The notes beneath the pieces are model-generated. The model was given only the letters and a program-made list of their open reading frames with translations. It was not told the DNA's origin and searched no databases. The position numbers and the translations under genes are program-made. Below, in pieces: positions 1-5,507 of a DNA stretch of 7,433 nucleotides; the stretch's first letter is position 1, and each line of letters opens with the position of its first letter. Source of the DNA: an uncultured Clostridia bacterium (GTDB taxonomy: Bacteria; Bacillota; Clostridia; UBA1381); NCBI GenBank assembly GCA_910578235.1, contig CAJTPP010000014.1, positions 29,683 through 37,115 on the forward strand. Direction: 5' to 3'.

Positions 1-419
1 TTGCCCGACAGAGAAAATTTTACAGAGGGATTATTTATCCCGTAAACTCTTTTAAGCACAGCGGTTACACGCAGAATAAGCTCTTTCGGTAAAAACGGTT
101 TAACGATATAGTCATCAGCGCCAAGAGCAAGTCCTTTAATCCTGTCGTTTGCTTCACCGCGCGCGGTAAGAAAGATAACCGGAGAGTGCGAGATTTTTTG
201 AAGCCGCTCCGACAGTGTAAAACCGCTGCCGTCAGGCAGGTTTACGTCAAGCAGAAAAAGCGATATTGATTGTTCGCCTGCCGTTTGCAGAGCCTCGGCG
301 CAGTTCTTTGCGGTATAAATATTATAAAAACCGTCTTGATACAGAATGTCAGACAGTATGGAGAGCAGTTCTGCCTCATCATCCACTATTAAGATTTTTT
401 TGTTTTTTATTTCCTGCAT
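1..419 (-). CDS. OmpR/PhoB-type response regulator, receiver domain (partial, C-terminus outside window)
   Basis: The minus strand is open from an ATG at 419-417 to the left edge, giving 139 residues without a stop. They form a full receiver domain: acidic pair D13-D14 (ILIVDDE), phospho-acceptor D58 (LLDVNLPDGSG), T85 (FLTAR) and K107 (DDYIVKPF). The DDYIVKPF ending followed by a KELILRV helix is typical of the OmpR/PhoB class, so a winged-helix DNA-binding domain of about 90 residues is expected beyond position 1. The Shine-Dalgarno AGGTGATG (423-430) fixes the start. The gene is divergent from a LanFEG-type ABC operon, and the region between them carries 11-bp spaced repeats of the sort OmpR-family regulators bind. 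The inferred role is activation of that operon, with a sensor kinase probably encoded further left. The receiver call is secure; the signal sensed is unknown. Confidence 0.93.
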   Translation of the reverse strand, partial: MQEIKNKKILIVDDEAELLSILSDILYQDGFYNIYTAKNCAEALQTAGEQSISLFLLDVNLPDGSGFTLSERLQKISHSPVIFLTARGEANDRIKGLALGADDYIVKPFLPKELILRVTAVLKRVYGINNPSVKFSLSG

Positions 420-480
420 TATCATCACCTGTCTATATTTTAGCATACAGAGAGAGATTTTAAAAGAAAATTATTTAAAA

Positions 481-513
481 TTTAAGGTTGCTGTAAGGTT
501 CATTTAAGCTTAA
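481..513 (+). promoter_or_regulatory. Three tandem 11-bp half-sites, predicted response-regulator operator
   Basis: Three 11-bp units lie head to tail at 481-491, 492-502 and 503-513. Their cores are TAAGGTT (483-489), TAAGGTT (494-500) and TAAGCTT (505-511), with starts exactly 11 bp apart. Direct repeats with one helical turn between starts are the usual binding pattern of OmpR/PhoB-family dimers. The third unit covers the place where a -35 box would sit for the -10 at 530-535, which fits an activator that substitutes for a poor -35. The likely ligand is the divergently encoded response regulator. The repeat is seen directly; the binding protein is inferred. Confidence 0.8.
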
Positions 514-529
514 TGACAGATAGGGATTG

Positions 530-535
530 TATAAT
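530..535 (+). promoter_or_regulatory. -10 box of the ABC transporter operon promoter
   Basis: TATAAT is a perfect -10 match. At 16-18 bp upstream the sequence (AAGCTT/AGCTTA/GCTTAA) bears no likeness to TTGACA, so the promoter should be weak without an activator bound at 481-513. Transcription would start near 542, downstream of the in-frame ATG at 513. This excludes the longer reading of the ATPase gene and supports translation from 567. Confidence 0.7.
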
Positions 536-566
536 TACTCTATCAAAAACAGAAAGGGTGTTAATA

Positions 567-1298
567 ATGAAAGAAATTGTAATCACAAACGGACTTACTA
601 AAAGATATAATGAAAATCTTTCGGTAAATAATCTGGATATGCGAGTAAAGGAGGGAAGAATATACGGCTTTTTGGGACCGAACGGAGCGGGTAAATCAAC
701 CACCTTAAAAATGCTTCTGGATTTAGTCAGACCGACAGCGGGAGAAATAGATATTTTTGGTAAACGGCTGACTTCAAAAACAAGATCGGACATACTCCGC
801 AATATCGGTTCTCTGATTGAGTCGCCGTCATATTACGGGCATCTTACGGGCGCGGAAAATCTGAAAATCCTGCAAACGCTTCTGGGCGTTCCAAAGAAGA
901 ATATAGACGAGGCGCTGAGGATTGTACGTCTTGAACGTCAGCAAAATAAAAAGGTTTCGGCGTATTCTCTGGGGATGAAGCAGCGTTTAGGATTGGCGGG
1001 CGCGCTGCTGTCGTTTCCGAAGCTGTTAATTCTTGACGAGCCGACAAACGGTCTTGATCCCGCCGGTATTCAGGAGATGCGCTCGCTGATATGCTCACTG
1101 CCCGATCAATATGGTATGACAGTTATTGTATCAAGCCATTTGCTTGCGGAAATCGACCAGATGGCGGAGGATATAGGCATTATCGCGAACGGAAAGATGA
1201 TGTATCAGGGACCTTTGAAGCTTTTGCATGAAACGGACAAATCAAAAAATCTTGAGGAAATATTTCTGGATCTGACGGGAAAGGAGGTGAGCTTATGA
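567..1298 (+). CDS. LanF-type ABC transporter ATP-binding protein (lantibiotic/peptide-antibiotic immunity)
   Basis: This 243-residue cytoplasmic ATPase would power two membrane partners to remove a peptide antibiotic from the membrane. It has a complete nucleotide-binding fold: Walker A GPNGAGKST (37-45), signature YSLGMKQRL (133-141), Walker B LLILDEP (153-159), D-loop GLD (162-164) and switch histidine H191 (VSSHL). The Q-loop position reads LIESPSYYGHLTG with glutamate E85 instead of glutamine. This 'E-loop' is described for lantibiotic-immunity LanF proteins and argues for that subfamily over a generic BcrA exporter. An in-frame ATG at 513 lies upstream of the predicted transcription start, so 567 is chosen, preceded by AGAAAGG (551-557). 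It overlaps the first permease by 4 bases. It is divergent from a response regulator gene. Family is clear; the substrate is not known. Confidence 0.93.
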   Translation: MKEIVITNGLTKRYNENLSVNNLDMRVKEGRIYGFLGPNGAGKSTTLKMLLDLVRPTAGEIDIFGKRLTSKTRSDILRNIGSLIESPSYYGHLTGAENLKILQTLLGVPKKNIDEALRIVRLERQQNKKVSAYSLGMKQRLGLAGALLSFPKLLILDEPTNGLDPAGIQEMRSLICSLPDQYGMTVIVSSHLLAEIDQMAEDIGIIANGKMMYQGPLKLLHETDKSKNLEEIFLDLTGKEVSL

Positions 1299-2059
1299 TA
1301 AGGCTGCTTAAATGCGAGTATAAGAAAACGAGGGGCAGATGGATATTTGTTATGGCTCTTGTTATAACGGCTGCTCAGATTGCATGGGGTCTGTACGGAG
1401 ACTACGACAGTGAGTTTATAATCAAAAACGGATGGATGAGTTTTCTGTATCAGCTTCCGCTTGTAAACGCTATATTTCTGCCGCTGCTGTCCATTATAGT
1501 ATCGTCGCGTCTTTGCGATATTGAGCACAAGGGAGCAATGATGAAACAGCTTGCGGTAGTTGCGGACAGGTGGAGAATATATGACGCAAAGCTGATTTAC
1601 GGGCTTGCGATAGTTCTGTTCTGCAATATTCTGAGTTGGAGCGCGTCGGTAATATGCGGATATGCCGTAGGCTTTGAGGGTGATGTGCCGATAAGGTTGT
1701 ATCTTATATATTTACTTTTTACGGCTGTGCCAACAATAGCCGTATATATTTTTCAGCACACTCTGTCGCTTCTTTTTAAAAATCAGGCGGTTACGTTTTT
1801 TACGGGTATTATAGGCGCCTTCTGCGGGTTGTTTTCAATGTTTCTGCCACAGCTTCCGTTTCTGCGCAGAATGTTCATATGGGGTTATTACGGTGTGTTA
1901 CAGTTTGTGGGAATGTTTGGCTGGACAAAAGAAACGAGGTACGCGTCCGCTTATTTTGATGTCATGGATTTTAACTGGATATTTTTCGGCGTGTTGATTT
2001 TGATATGTATTATGACATATATAATCGGAAAACTATTATTTTGCAGAAAAGAGGTATAA
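1295..2059 (+). CDS. LanE-type ABC transporter permease (MutE/EpiE family)
   Basis: This 254-residue membrane protein has about six hydrophobic segments, near residues 17-36, 48-70, 100-125, 132-157, 160-183 and 228-248. That is the ABC-2-like layout of lantibiotic-immunity permeases. A charged cytoplasmic loop after the second segment (RLCDIEHKGAMMKQL, about 72-86) matches the conserved 'E-H-...-K' loop of the MutE/EpiE group, thought to contact the ATPase. The start codon overlaps the ATPase stop (ATGA), and a very strong Shine-Dalgarno GGAGGTGA (1283-1290) lies inside the ATPase gene, so synthesis should be coupled and efficient. It is expected to pair with the next gene product as a heterodimeric channel. 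No catalytic residues are expected. The family call rests on the neighbourhood and the loop motif together. Confidence 0.87.
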   Translation: MIRLLKCEYKKTRGRWIFVMALVITAAQIAWGLYGDYDSEFIIKNGWMSFLYQLPLVNAIFLPLLSIIVSSRLCDIEHKGAMMKQLAVVADRWRIYDAKLIYGLAIVLFCNILSWSASVICGYAVGFEGDVPIRLYLIYLLFTAVPTIAVYIFQHTLSLLFKNQAVTFFTGIIGAFCGLFSMFLPQLPFLRRMFIWGYYGVLQFVGMFGWTKETRYASAYFDVMDFNWIFFGVLILICIMTYIIGKLLFCRKEV

Positions 2060-2063
2060 GAAT

Positions 2064-2792
2064 ATGTTATTAAAATTATTAAAAGCTGAAAGAATGAAAC
2101 TAAAGCGTTCACCGGTGTGGCTTGCGTTTTTAATAATGCCGGTTATTCCGGCGCTTCTGGGAACTTTGAATTATCTGAATAATCTGGATCTTTTAAAAAG
2201 CGAGTGGTACAGTATGTGGACGCAGCATACTTTGTTTACCTGCTATTTTTTTCTGCCGGTTATGATAGGGGTATATTGCGCGTATATAATGAGACTTGAG
2301 CACAGTAATCATAATTGGAATAAGACGCTGACAATGCCTGTAAGCCGCGCGGAGGTGTTTATATCAAAAATGCTCACGGTGTCGTTTATGGTGTTTGTGA
2401 GTGAAATATGGATAGGAGTTTTATTTGTGGTATCGGGAAAAATTGTTGGTATAGCCTCAGCACCGCCTTATACGGATATTGCCGTATGGTGTATATTCGG
2501 CACGCTCGGAGGTATAGTAATAGCCGCAGTTCAGTTGTTTTTATCCATATATGTTAAGAGCTTTGCGCTGCCTGTCGGTATAGCGTTTGCGGGAGGTTTG
2601 TCGGGACTGCTTTTTCTTGCGAAGAATCTTGGGCATATATGGCCGTACTCGCTTATGGCGTATGGTATGAATTCCAATGCTCCGCAGGAACTGATGGAAA
2701 GCGGATACGGAACATTTGTCGCGGTATGCGTTGTATATATTGCCGCGGTTACTGTTATGGGAAGTATGGTCATGAATAAAAAGGATATGTAG
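2064..2792 (+). CDS. LanG-type ABC transporter permease (MutG family)
   Basis: This 242-residue protein is the second permease of the LanFEG set. The N-terminus AERMKLKRSPVWLAFLIMP is followed by LNYLNNL, WYSMWTQHTLF and GVYCAYIMRLEHSNHNWN, a run typical of the MutG/lantibiotic-permease family. Hydrophobic segments fall near residues 17-38, 57-78, 103-127, 137-162, 168-188 and 218-238. It starts 4 bases after the first permease stops, with AGAGGT (2049-2054) as ribosome site. With the ATPase and the first permease it completes an exporter like SpaFEG, MutFEG or C. difficile CprABC. There is no clear terminator after its stop, so transcription may run into the NusG-II gene. The substrate is unknown; no lantibiotic precursor or LanB/C/M enzyme gene is visible. 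Confidence 0.88.
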   Translation: MLLKLLKAERMKLKRSPVWLAFLIMPVIPALLGTLNYLNNLDLLKSEWYSMWTQHTLFTCYFFLPVMIGVYCAYIMRLEHSNHNWNKTLTMPVSRAEVFISKMLTVSFMVFVSEIWIGVLFVVSGKIVGIASAPPYTDIAVWCIFGTLGGIVIAAVQLFLSIYVKSFALPVGIAFAGGLSGLLFLAKNLGHIWPYSLMAYGMNSNAPQELMESGYGTFVAVCVVYIAAVTVMGSMVMNKKDM

Positions 2793-2817
2793 TAAGCCTG
2801 TTAACGAATATTTGCGC

Positions 2818-2846
2818 TTGCAATATTTTACGGAATATGCTATAGT
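2818..2846 (+). promoter_or_regulatory. Sigma-A-type promoter with extended -10 for the NusG-II gene
   Basis: The -35 is TTGCAA (2818-2823), followed by a 17-bp spacer and the -10 TATAGT (2841-2846). It is preceded by TGC (2838-2840), an extended -10 element. Transcription would begin near 2853, leaving a leader of about 20 bases that carries AAAGGCGGG (2861-2869) before the ATG at 2873. Of the promoters seen in the window, this is the closest to consensus. Confidence 0.72.
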
Positions 2847-2872
2847 GTTCATAGAAATAAAAAGGCGGGATA

Positions 2873-3265
2873 ATGAGTATGAATAAAAGCAGCTTTCTTA
2901 TTATAACTCTGATTTTACTTACAGTGTTTTCTGCTGTCGCTATTTTTATAAGAGCTTTTTATATGAATGAAAGTAAAACGGCCAAAATATATCAGAACGG
3001 AGAGCTTATACGAGAAATAGAGCTTGACACTGTTGATTCGCCGATAGAATTTGACATTACGGACAGTGACGGGCATATAAATACGGTGAGAGCAGAGAAA
3101 GGGAAAATCCGCATGCTTGGCGCGGACTGTCCCGATAAGCTGTGCGTCAATCGGGGCTGGATCAAAAACAGCGTTGTGCCTGTTGTGTGTCTGCCAAATA
3201 AAGTGACTATAGAAATAGTGGGTACAAAAAGTAAAGAGGACGCCCGGAGCGGCGGTATATTCTGA
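2873..3265 (+). CDS. NusG domain II-containing membrane-anchored protein
   Basis: This 130-residue protein has an N-terminal hydrophobic anchor (residues 8-26) and an external domain of about 100 residues. The motif CPDKLCVNRGWI (C86, C91) followed by VVCLPNKV (C106) is the hallmark of the 'NusG domain II' family, small beta-rich secreted proteins of Firmicutes and relatives. Despite the name it is not the transcription factor NusG, as it lacks the NGN domain and is exported. The function of the family is not established. Genes of this kind often sit beside Gx-transporter, RnfG-like or ApbE (FMN transferase) genes, none of which is visible here. The start at 2873 follows AAAGGCGGG; a second ATG at 2879 is possible. 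It has its own promoter and terminator, so it can act as a single-gene unit, although read-through from the ABC operon is possible. Confidence 0.9.
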   Translation: MSMNKSSFLIITLILLTVFSAVAIFIRAFYMNESKTAKIYQNGELIREIELDTVDSPIEFDITDSDGHINTVRAEKGKIRMLGADCPDKLCVNRGWIKNSVVPVVCLPNKVTIEIVGTKSKEDARSGGIF

Positions 3266-3266
3266 C

Positions 3267-3313
3267 AAATTTATAACCACCGTTGAAGCGGTGGTTATAA
3301 ATTTATTTTTTTT
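3267..3313 (+). terminator. Strong Rho-independent terminator after the NusG-II gene
   Basis: A perfect 16-bp stem (3267-3282 with 3289-3304) encloses the 6-base loop TTGAAG. It is followed by A and eight T residues (3306-3313). The hairpin begins one base after the TGA stop of the NusG-II gene. The lower stem is AT-rich and the upper stem (ACCACCG/CGGTGGT) is GC-rich, typical of an efficient clostridial terminator. It insulates the sigma-factor unit from upstream transcription. Confidence 0.93.
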
Positions 3314-3314
3314 A

Positions 3315-3342
3315 TGAACCTAATGGCTGTTTTGGGTATCTA
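3315..3342 (+). promoter_or_regulatory. Candidate ECF-sigma autoregulatory promoter
   Basis: TGAACC (3315-3320) and TATCTA (3337-3342) are separated by 16 bp. This resembles the general ECF pattern of an 'AAC' -35 and a 'CGTC/TCTA' -10 (Bacillus sigma-V/W type TGAAAC-N16-CGTCTA), with two changes in the -10. It starts two bases after the terminator T-tract, directly upstream of the sigma gene, where an autoregulatory promoter is expected. No convincing sigma-A promoter was seen in the same interval. The match is approximate, so the call is moderate. Confidence 0.5.
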
Positions 3343-3393
3343 ATAAGTGTAACAAACAAAAGCGCTGATGTTTTTACAGAAAGGTAGTTTCCA

Positions 3394-3849
3394 ATGGATA
3401 AGGACAAATTTGTAAATAAAGTTCTCGAGGCCGAGACGACAATGTATCGTGTGGCTAAGTCGATCCTGATCTGTGACTGTGACACTGAGGATGCTGTTCA
3501 GGATGCCATTCTAAAGGCGTATACAAAGCTTTCCACTCTGAGAAAAGAACAGTATTTTAAAACATGGCTTATACGGATATTAATAAATGAATGTTATAAG
3601 AAAAAACGATCTCAGACAGTGACAGTCCCGATTGAGGAATATATGAAGGTCAGTTACGATAACGGAAGAGAATTATATGAGGCTATAATGAAACTTCCTT
3701 CTCATATCAGGATAACTATAGTTCTGCATTACATAGAAGGATATTCGGTAGAGGAAATAGGAAGAATTTTGAAAATACCTGCCGGAACTGTCAAAAGCCG
3801 TATGCACAACGGCAGAAAATTGTTGAAGGAGGAACTTAAAGATGAATGA
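3394..3849 (+). CDS. ECF-family RNA polymerase sigma factor
   Basis: This 151-residue protein has the two-domain layout of group 4 (ECF) sigma factors and lacks regions 1 and 3. Region 2 spans about residues 10-72, with the core-binding and -10 recognition run DTEDAVQDAILKAY (30-43) and FKTWLIRILINECYKKKR (55-72). Region 4 spans about 93-148, with LPSHIRITIVLHYIEGYSVEEIG and the recognition helix GTVKSRMHNGRK (131-142). The ribosome site GAAAGG (3379-3384) is 9 bases before the ATG. Its last 8 bases overlap the next gene, whose strong AAGGAGGA lies inside this one, so sigma factor and regulator should be made in balance. It is probably held inactive by that partner and released by an envelope signal. 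The exact ECF group and regulon cannot be read from the sequence. Confidence 0.95.
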   Translation: MDKDKFVNKVLEAETTMYRVAKSILICDCDTEDAVQDAILKAYTKLSTLRKEQYFKTWLIRILINECYKKKRSQTVTVPIEEYMKVSYDNGRELYEAIMKLPSHIRITIVLHYIEGYSVEEIGRILKIPAGTVKSRMHNGRKLLKEELKDE

Positions 3850-4609
3850 TTACAATTGGAAAGATGCCTTTCCCGAGCCTACACAGGAGTTTCACAAAAG
3901 GGTATGTGTAACGCTTAACAATCTGGAAAAGGAGCGATTTAAGATGAAGAAAACAAAGTTTATAGCAATAGCCGCGGCAGCGGTAATGGTGATAGGAGCG
4001 GCGGCGTTCGCGTCGTCAGAAGCGATACGGGTTATATCGGGAGGTTCTTCGGTATTTCCCACTTACACATCACTTCCGTCATCGGAGCAGTTGGAAAAGA
4101 AAATTGGAATAACGCCCAAAATAGTACAGGGATTTTCAAACGGCTATGTTTTTGAGAGCGCGTTTGAGGTGAAGAACAGAATTGAAGATATTGTTGAAGG
4201 TAAGGGCGCGATAGCAGTGATCGGTGAAGACGGAAAAAAGCAGCAGTTTAAATCATTGAGTGTCCGCTATGTAAGCGGAGATAATAAGATCACGGTTGAT
4301 AGCAGTCCTGATGAATTTGATATTGAGAAAAAATCGGAAGAAGCGGAAAATTACAATGGTGTGTCAATCGGATATACCGCGTATACGAATAAATTCGTTC
4401 CCGGTGATTATCAGCAGACAGAGCAGGATATAAAGGACGAGGCCGAGGGTAAATATGTTTTCTCATACGGCACGGACGATATAGAAATACATGAAATTCA
4501 AGGCGTGACATGGACTCAGGACGGTATAAAATATCATATAAACGCAATGGATTCACCGCTTGGAGAGCGGGAACTCATTAATATGGCAAAAGAGCTTATT
4601 GATTTTTAA
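3842..4609 (+). CDS. Single-pass membrane anti-sigma factor / sensor protein
   Basis: This 255-residue protein has a short cytoplasmic head (1-39), one transmembrane segment (about 40-57, KFIAIAAAAVMVIGAAAFA) and an external domain of about 195 residues. The head contains FPEPTQEFHKRV...TLNNL (10-28), a pattern often found in small anti-sigma heads next to clostridial ECF genes. The C-terminal part (VTWTQDGIKYHINA...ERELINMAKELI) resembles the end of DUF4367-type external domains, which use short beta strands and a final helix; this is a tentative family match. Its start overlaps the sigma gene by 8 bases behind AAGGAGGA (3826-3833), which supports a sigma/anti-sigma pair. A second ATG at 3944 (residue 35) has its own good site, AAAAGGAG (3927-3934), and would give a head-less product. 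The role is inferred mainly from context and topology. Confidence 0.8.
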   Translation: MNDYNWKDAFPEPTQEFHKRVCVTLNNLEKERFKMKKTKFIAIAAAAVMVIGAAAFASSEAIRVISGGSSVFPTYTSLPSSEQLEKKIGITPKIVQGFSNGYVFESAFEVKNRIEDIVEGKGAIAVIGEDGKKQQFKSLSVRYVSGDNKITVDSSPDEFDIEKKSEEAENYNGVSIGYTAYTNKFVPGDYQQTEQDIKDEAEGKYVFSYGTDDIEIHEIQGVTWTQDGIKYHINAMDSPLGERELINMAKELIDF

Positions 4610-4618
4610 TCCAAAAAG

Positions 4619-4653
4619 AAATATGTCTGCCGCAATGCGCGGCAGACATATTT
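4619..4653. terminator. Bidirectional terminator between the anti-sigma gene and the minus-strand cluster
   Basis: A perfect 15-bp stem (4619-4633 with 4639-4653, core TGTCTGCCGC/GCGGCAGACA) has a 5-base loop. Read on the minus strand it is followed by TTTCTTTTT, a usable U-tract. On the plus strand only a short ATTTC follows, so termination there may be weaker. It lies 9 bases after the anti-sigma stop and 11 bases after the stop of the small minus-strand gene, so it serves two convergent units. Confidence 0.85.
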
Positions 4654-4664
4654 CATATGCGAAG

Positions 4665-4766
4665 TTATTTGTTTTCCTTTTTCCTTTGTATTTTTCTTTT
4701 GCCGTCAATAATTACAAGCGCGATAAAAATCACTGCAAGCACGGCAAGTGTTATCATTTTTTCCAT
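4665..4766 (-). CDS. Small (33-residue) single-pass membrane protein, unknown function
   Basis: A short frame runs from ATG (4766-4764) to TAA (4667-4665). It reads MEKM, then a hydrophobic stretch (about residues 5-20: ITLAVLAVIFIALVII), then DGKRKIQRKKENK, a tail with seven basic residues. The positive-inside rule places the tail in the cytoplasm. A clear AAGGGG ribosome site (4776-4781) lies 9 bases upstream, and the terminator hairpin begins just after the stop. It starts 29 bases after the SleB-type gene ends, so the two are probably co-transcribed. The combination of ribosome site, membrane segment, charged tail and terminator makes a real gene more likely than chance. I do not recognise a family. 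It could be a helper or membrane tether for the hydrolase, or an unrelated small protein. Confidence 0.68.
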   Translation of the reverse strand: MEKMITLAVLAVIFIALVIIDGKRKIQRKKENK

Positions 4767-4795
4767 AGTTAATTTCCCCTTTTATTGAATAGTAT

Positions 4796-5452
4796 TTAGC
4801 TGCAAAAAACATGTTTGCCGATTTTTTTGATTACCGGACGCGACCATATCCATGAGCTGGTAGCGGTAGCGGGATTATAATAGTATATCGCGCCGCCGGT
4901 GGGATCCCATCCGTTCAGCGCGTCGCGCGCGGCGTTAAAGCAGGAGCTTTGTATTGCAACATTAATTTGTCCGTCATCAACGGCTGTAAAAGCGCCGGGC
5001 TGATAGATAACTCCCGCAATTGTGTTAGGGAAGGATGAGTGTTTTACACGGTTGAGGACGACTGCTCCTACAGCGACCTGCCCCTCGTAGCTCTCGCCTC
5101 TGGCCTCGCCGTTTATTACCATTGCAAGAAGCGTCACATTATTTGAATTGGTTTTTGAAGAGCCTGTCGGCAGGCCGATTTTTGAAAGTGTTGCCGGACC
5201 TGCTATACCATCAGGTGTAAGTCCGTTTTTGCGCTGAAATTCTTTTACGGCATTTGAGGTTCTCCATCCGTATATACCGTCAACACTGCCGCTGTAGTAA
5301 CCCCAGTTGCGAAGACGGGTTTGGATGTTTGTCACTTCGCTTCCGCGCGATCCGATTTTGGACAGCGCAAAGGCTGAACTGTCTGTGAATACGAGACTGA
5401 TAATCAATGATAGTATAATTACCGATATTCGTTTAAAAGATATATATTTCAT
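4796..5452 (-). CDS. sleB: SleB-type cell wall hydrolase (spore cortex-lytic enzyme family)
   Basis: This 218-residue exported protein has a signal peptide (1-29, basic KYISFKR then a hydrophobic core, likely cut after SSAFA). A peptidoglycan-binding domain of the PG_binding_1 type follows (about 33-92; LRNWGYYSGSVDGIYGWRT, AVKEFQRKNGL, DGIAGPAT). The catalytic Hydrolase_2/SleB domain covers about 106-218. The motif INGEARGESYEGQVAVGAVVLNRV carries the predicted catalytic glutamate E116. SleB enzymes are lytic transglycosylases that cut muramic-delta-lactam cortex during spore germination; related vegetative hydrolases exist, so the spore role is inferred. It is shorter than Bacillus SleB (about 300 residues), mainly in the linker. 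The ribosome site GGAAGG precedes the ATG. No ypeB is seen; a 33-residue membrane protein gene follows. No convincing sporulation-type promoter was found in the 55-base gap upstream. Confidence 0.9.
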   Translation of the reverse strand: MKYISFKRISVIILSLIISLVFTDSSAFALSKIGSRGSEVTNIQTRLRNWGYYSGSVDGIYGWRTSNAVKEFQRKNGLTPDGIAGPATLSKIGLPTGSSKTNSNNVTLLAMVINGEARGESYEGQVAVGAVVLNRVKHSSFPNTIAGVIYQPGAFTAVDDGQINVAIQSSCFNAARDALNGWDPTGGAIYYYNPATATSSWIWSRPVIKKIGKHVFCS

Positions 5453-5507
5453 ATAAAATCCTTCCTTTTAAAGTAATATATATCTATTTTTAACCGATAA
5501 TTTGTAT

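Noticed and set aside
420..480. Promoter of the response regulator gene on the minus strand (TAAAAT at 442-437 or TATGCT at 447-442)
   Set aside because: Several AT-rich -10 candidates exist, but none has an acceptable -35 at 16-18 bp, so no single promoter can be chosen. Autoregulation through 481-513 is possible but not shown.
513..566. Longer reading of the ABC ATPase starting at the ATG at 513 (18 extra residues)
   Set aside because: The extension crosses the third operator repeat and the -10 box at 530-535, so it would lie upstream of the transcript start. A good ribosome site precedes the ATG at 567, where family similarity begins.
2807..2829. Imperfect inverted repeat AATATTTGC...GCAATATT after the second permease gene, considered as a terminator
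   Set aside because: The stem is short, AT-rich and bulged, no T-tract follows, and it overlaps the -35 box of the NusG-II promoter. It could be an operator, but nothing supports that further.
4560..4772. Plus-strand open frame of about 70 codons across the terminator region
   Set aside because: It starts inside the anti-sigma gene in another frame, runs through the terminator hairpin and lies antisense to the better-supported small membrane protein gene; no ribosome site or family features were seen.
5453..5507. Sporulation-type (sigma-G/F/E) promoter before the SleB-type gene
   Set aside because: The gap is AT-rich, with runs such as TATATATT, but no -35/-10 pair with correct spacing to any sporulation sigma consensus could be supported.
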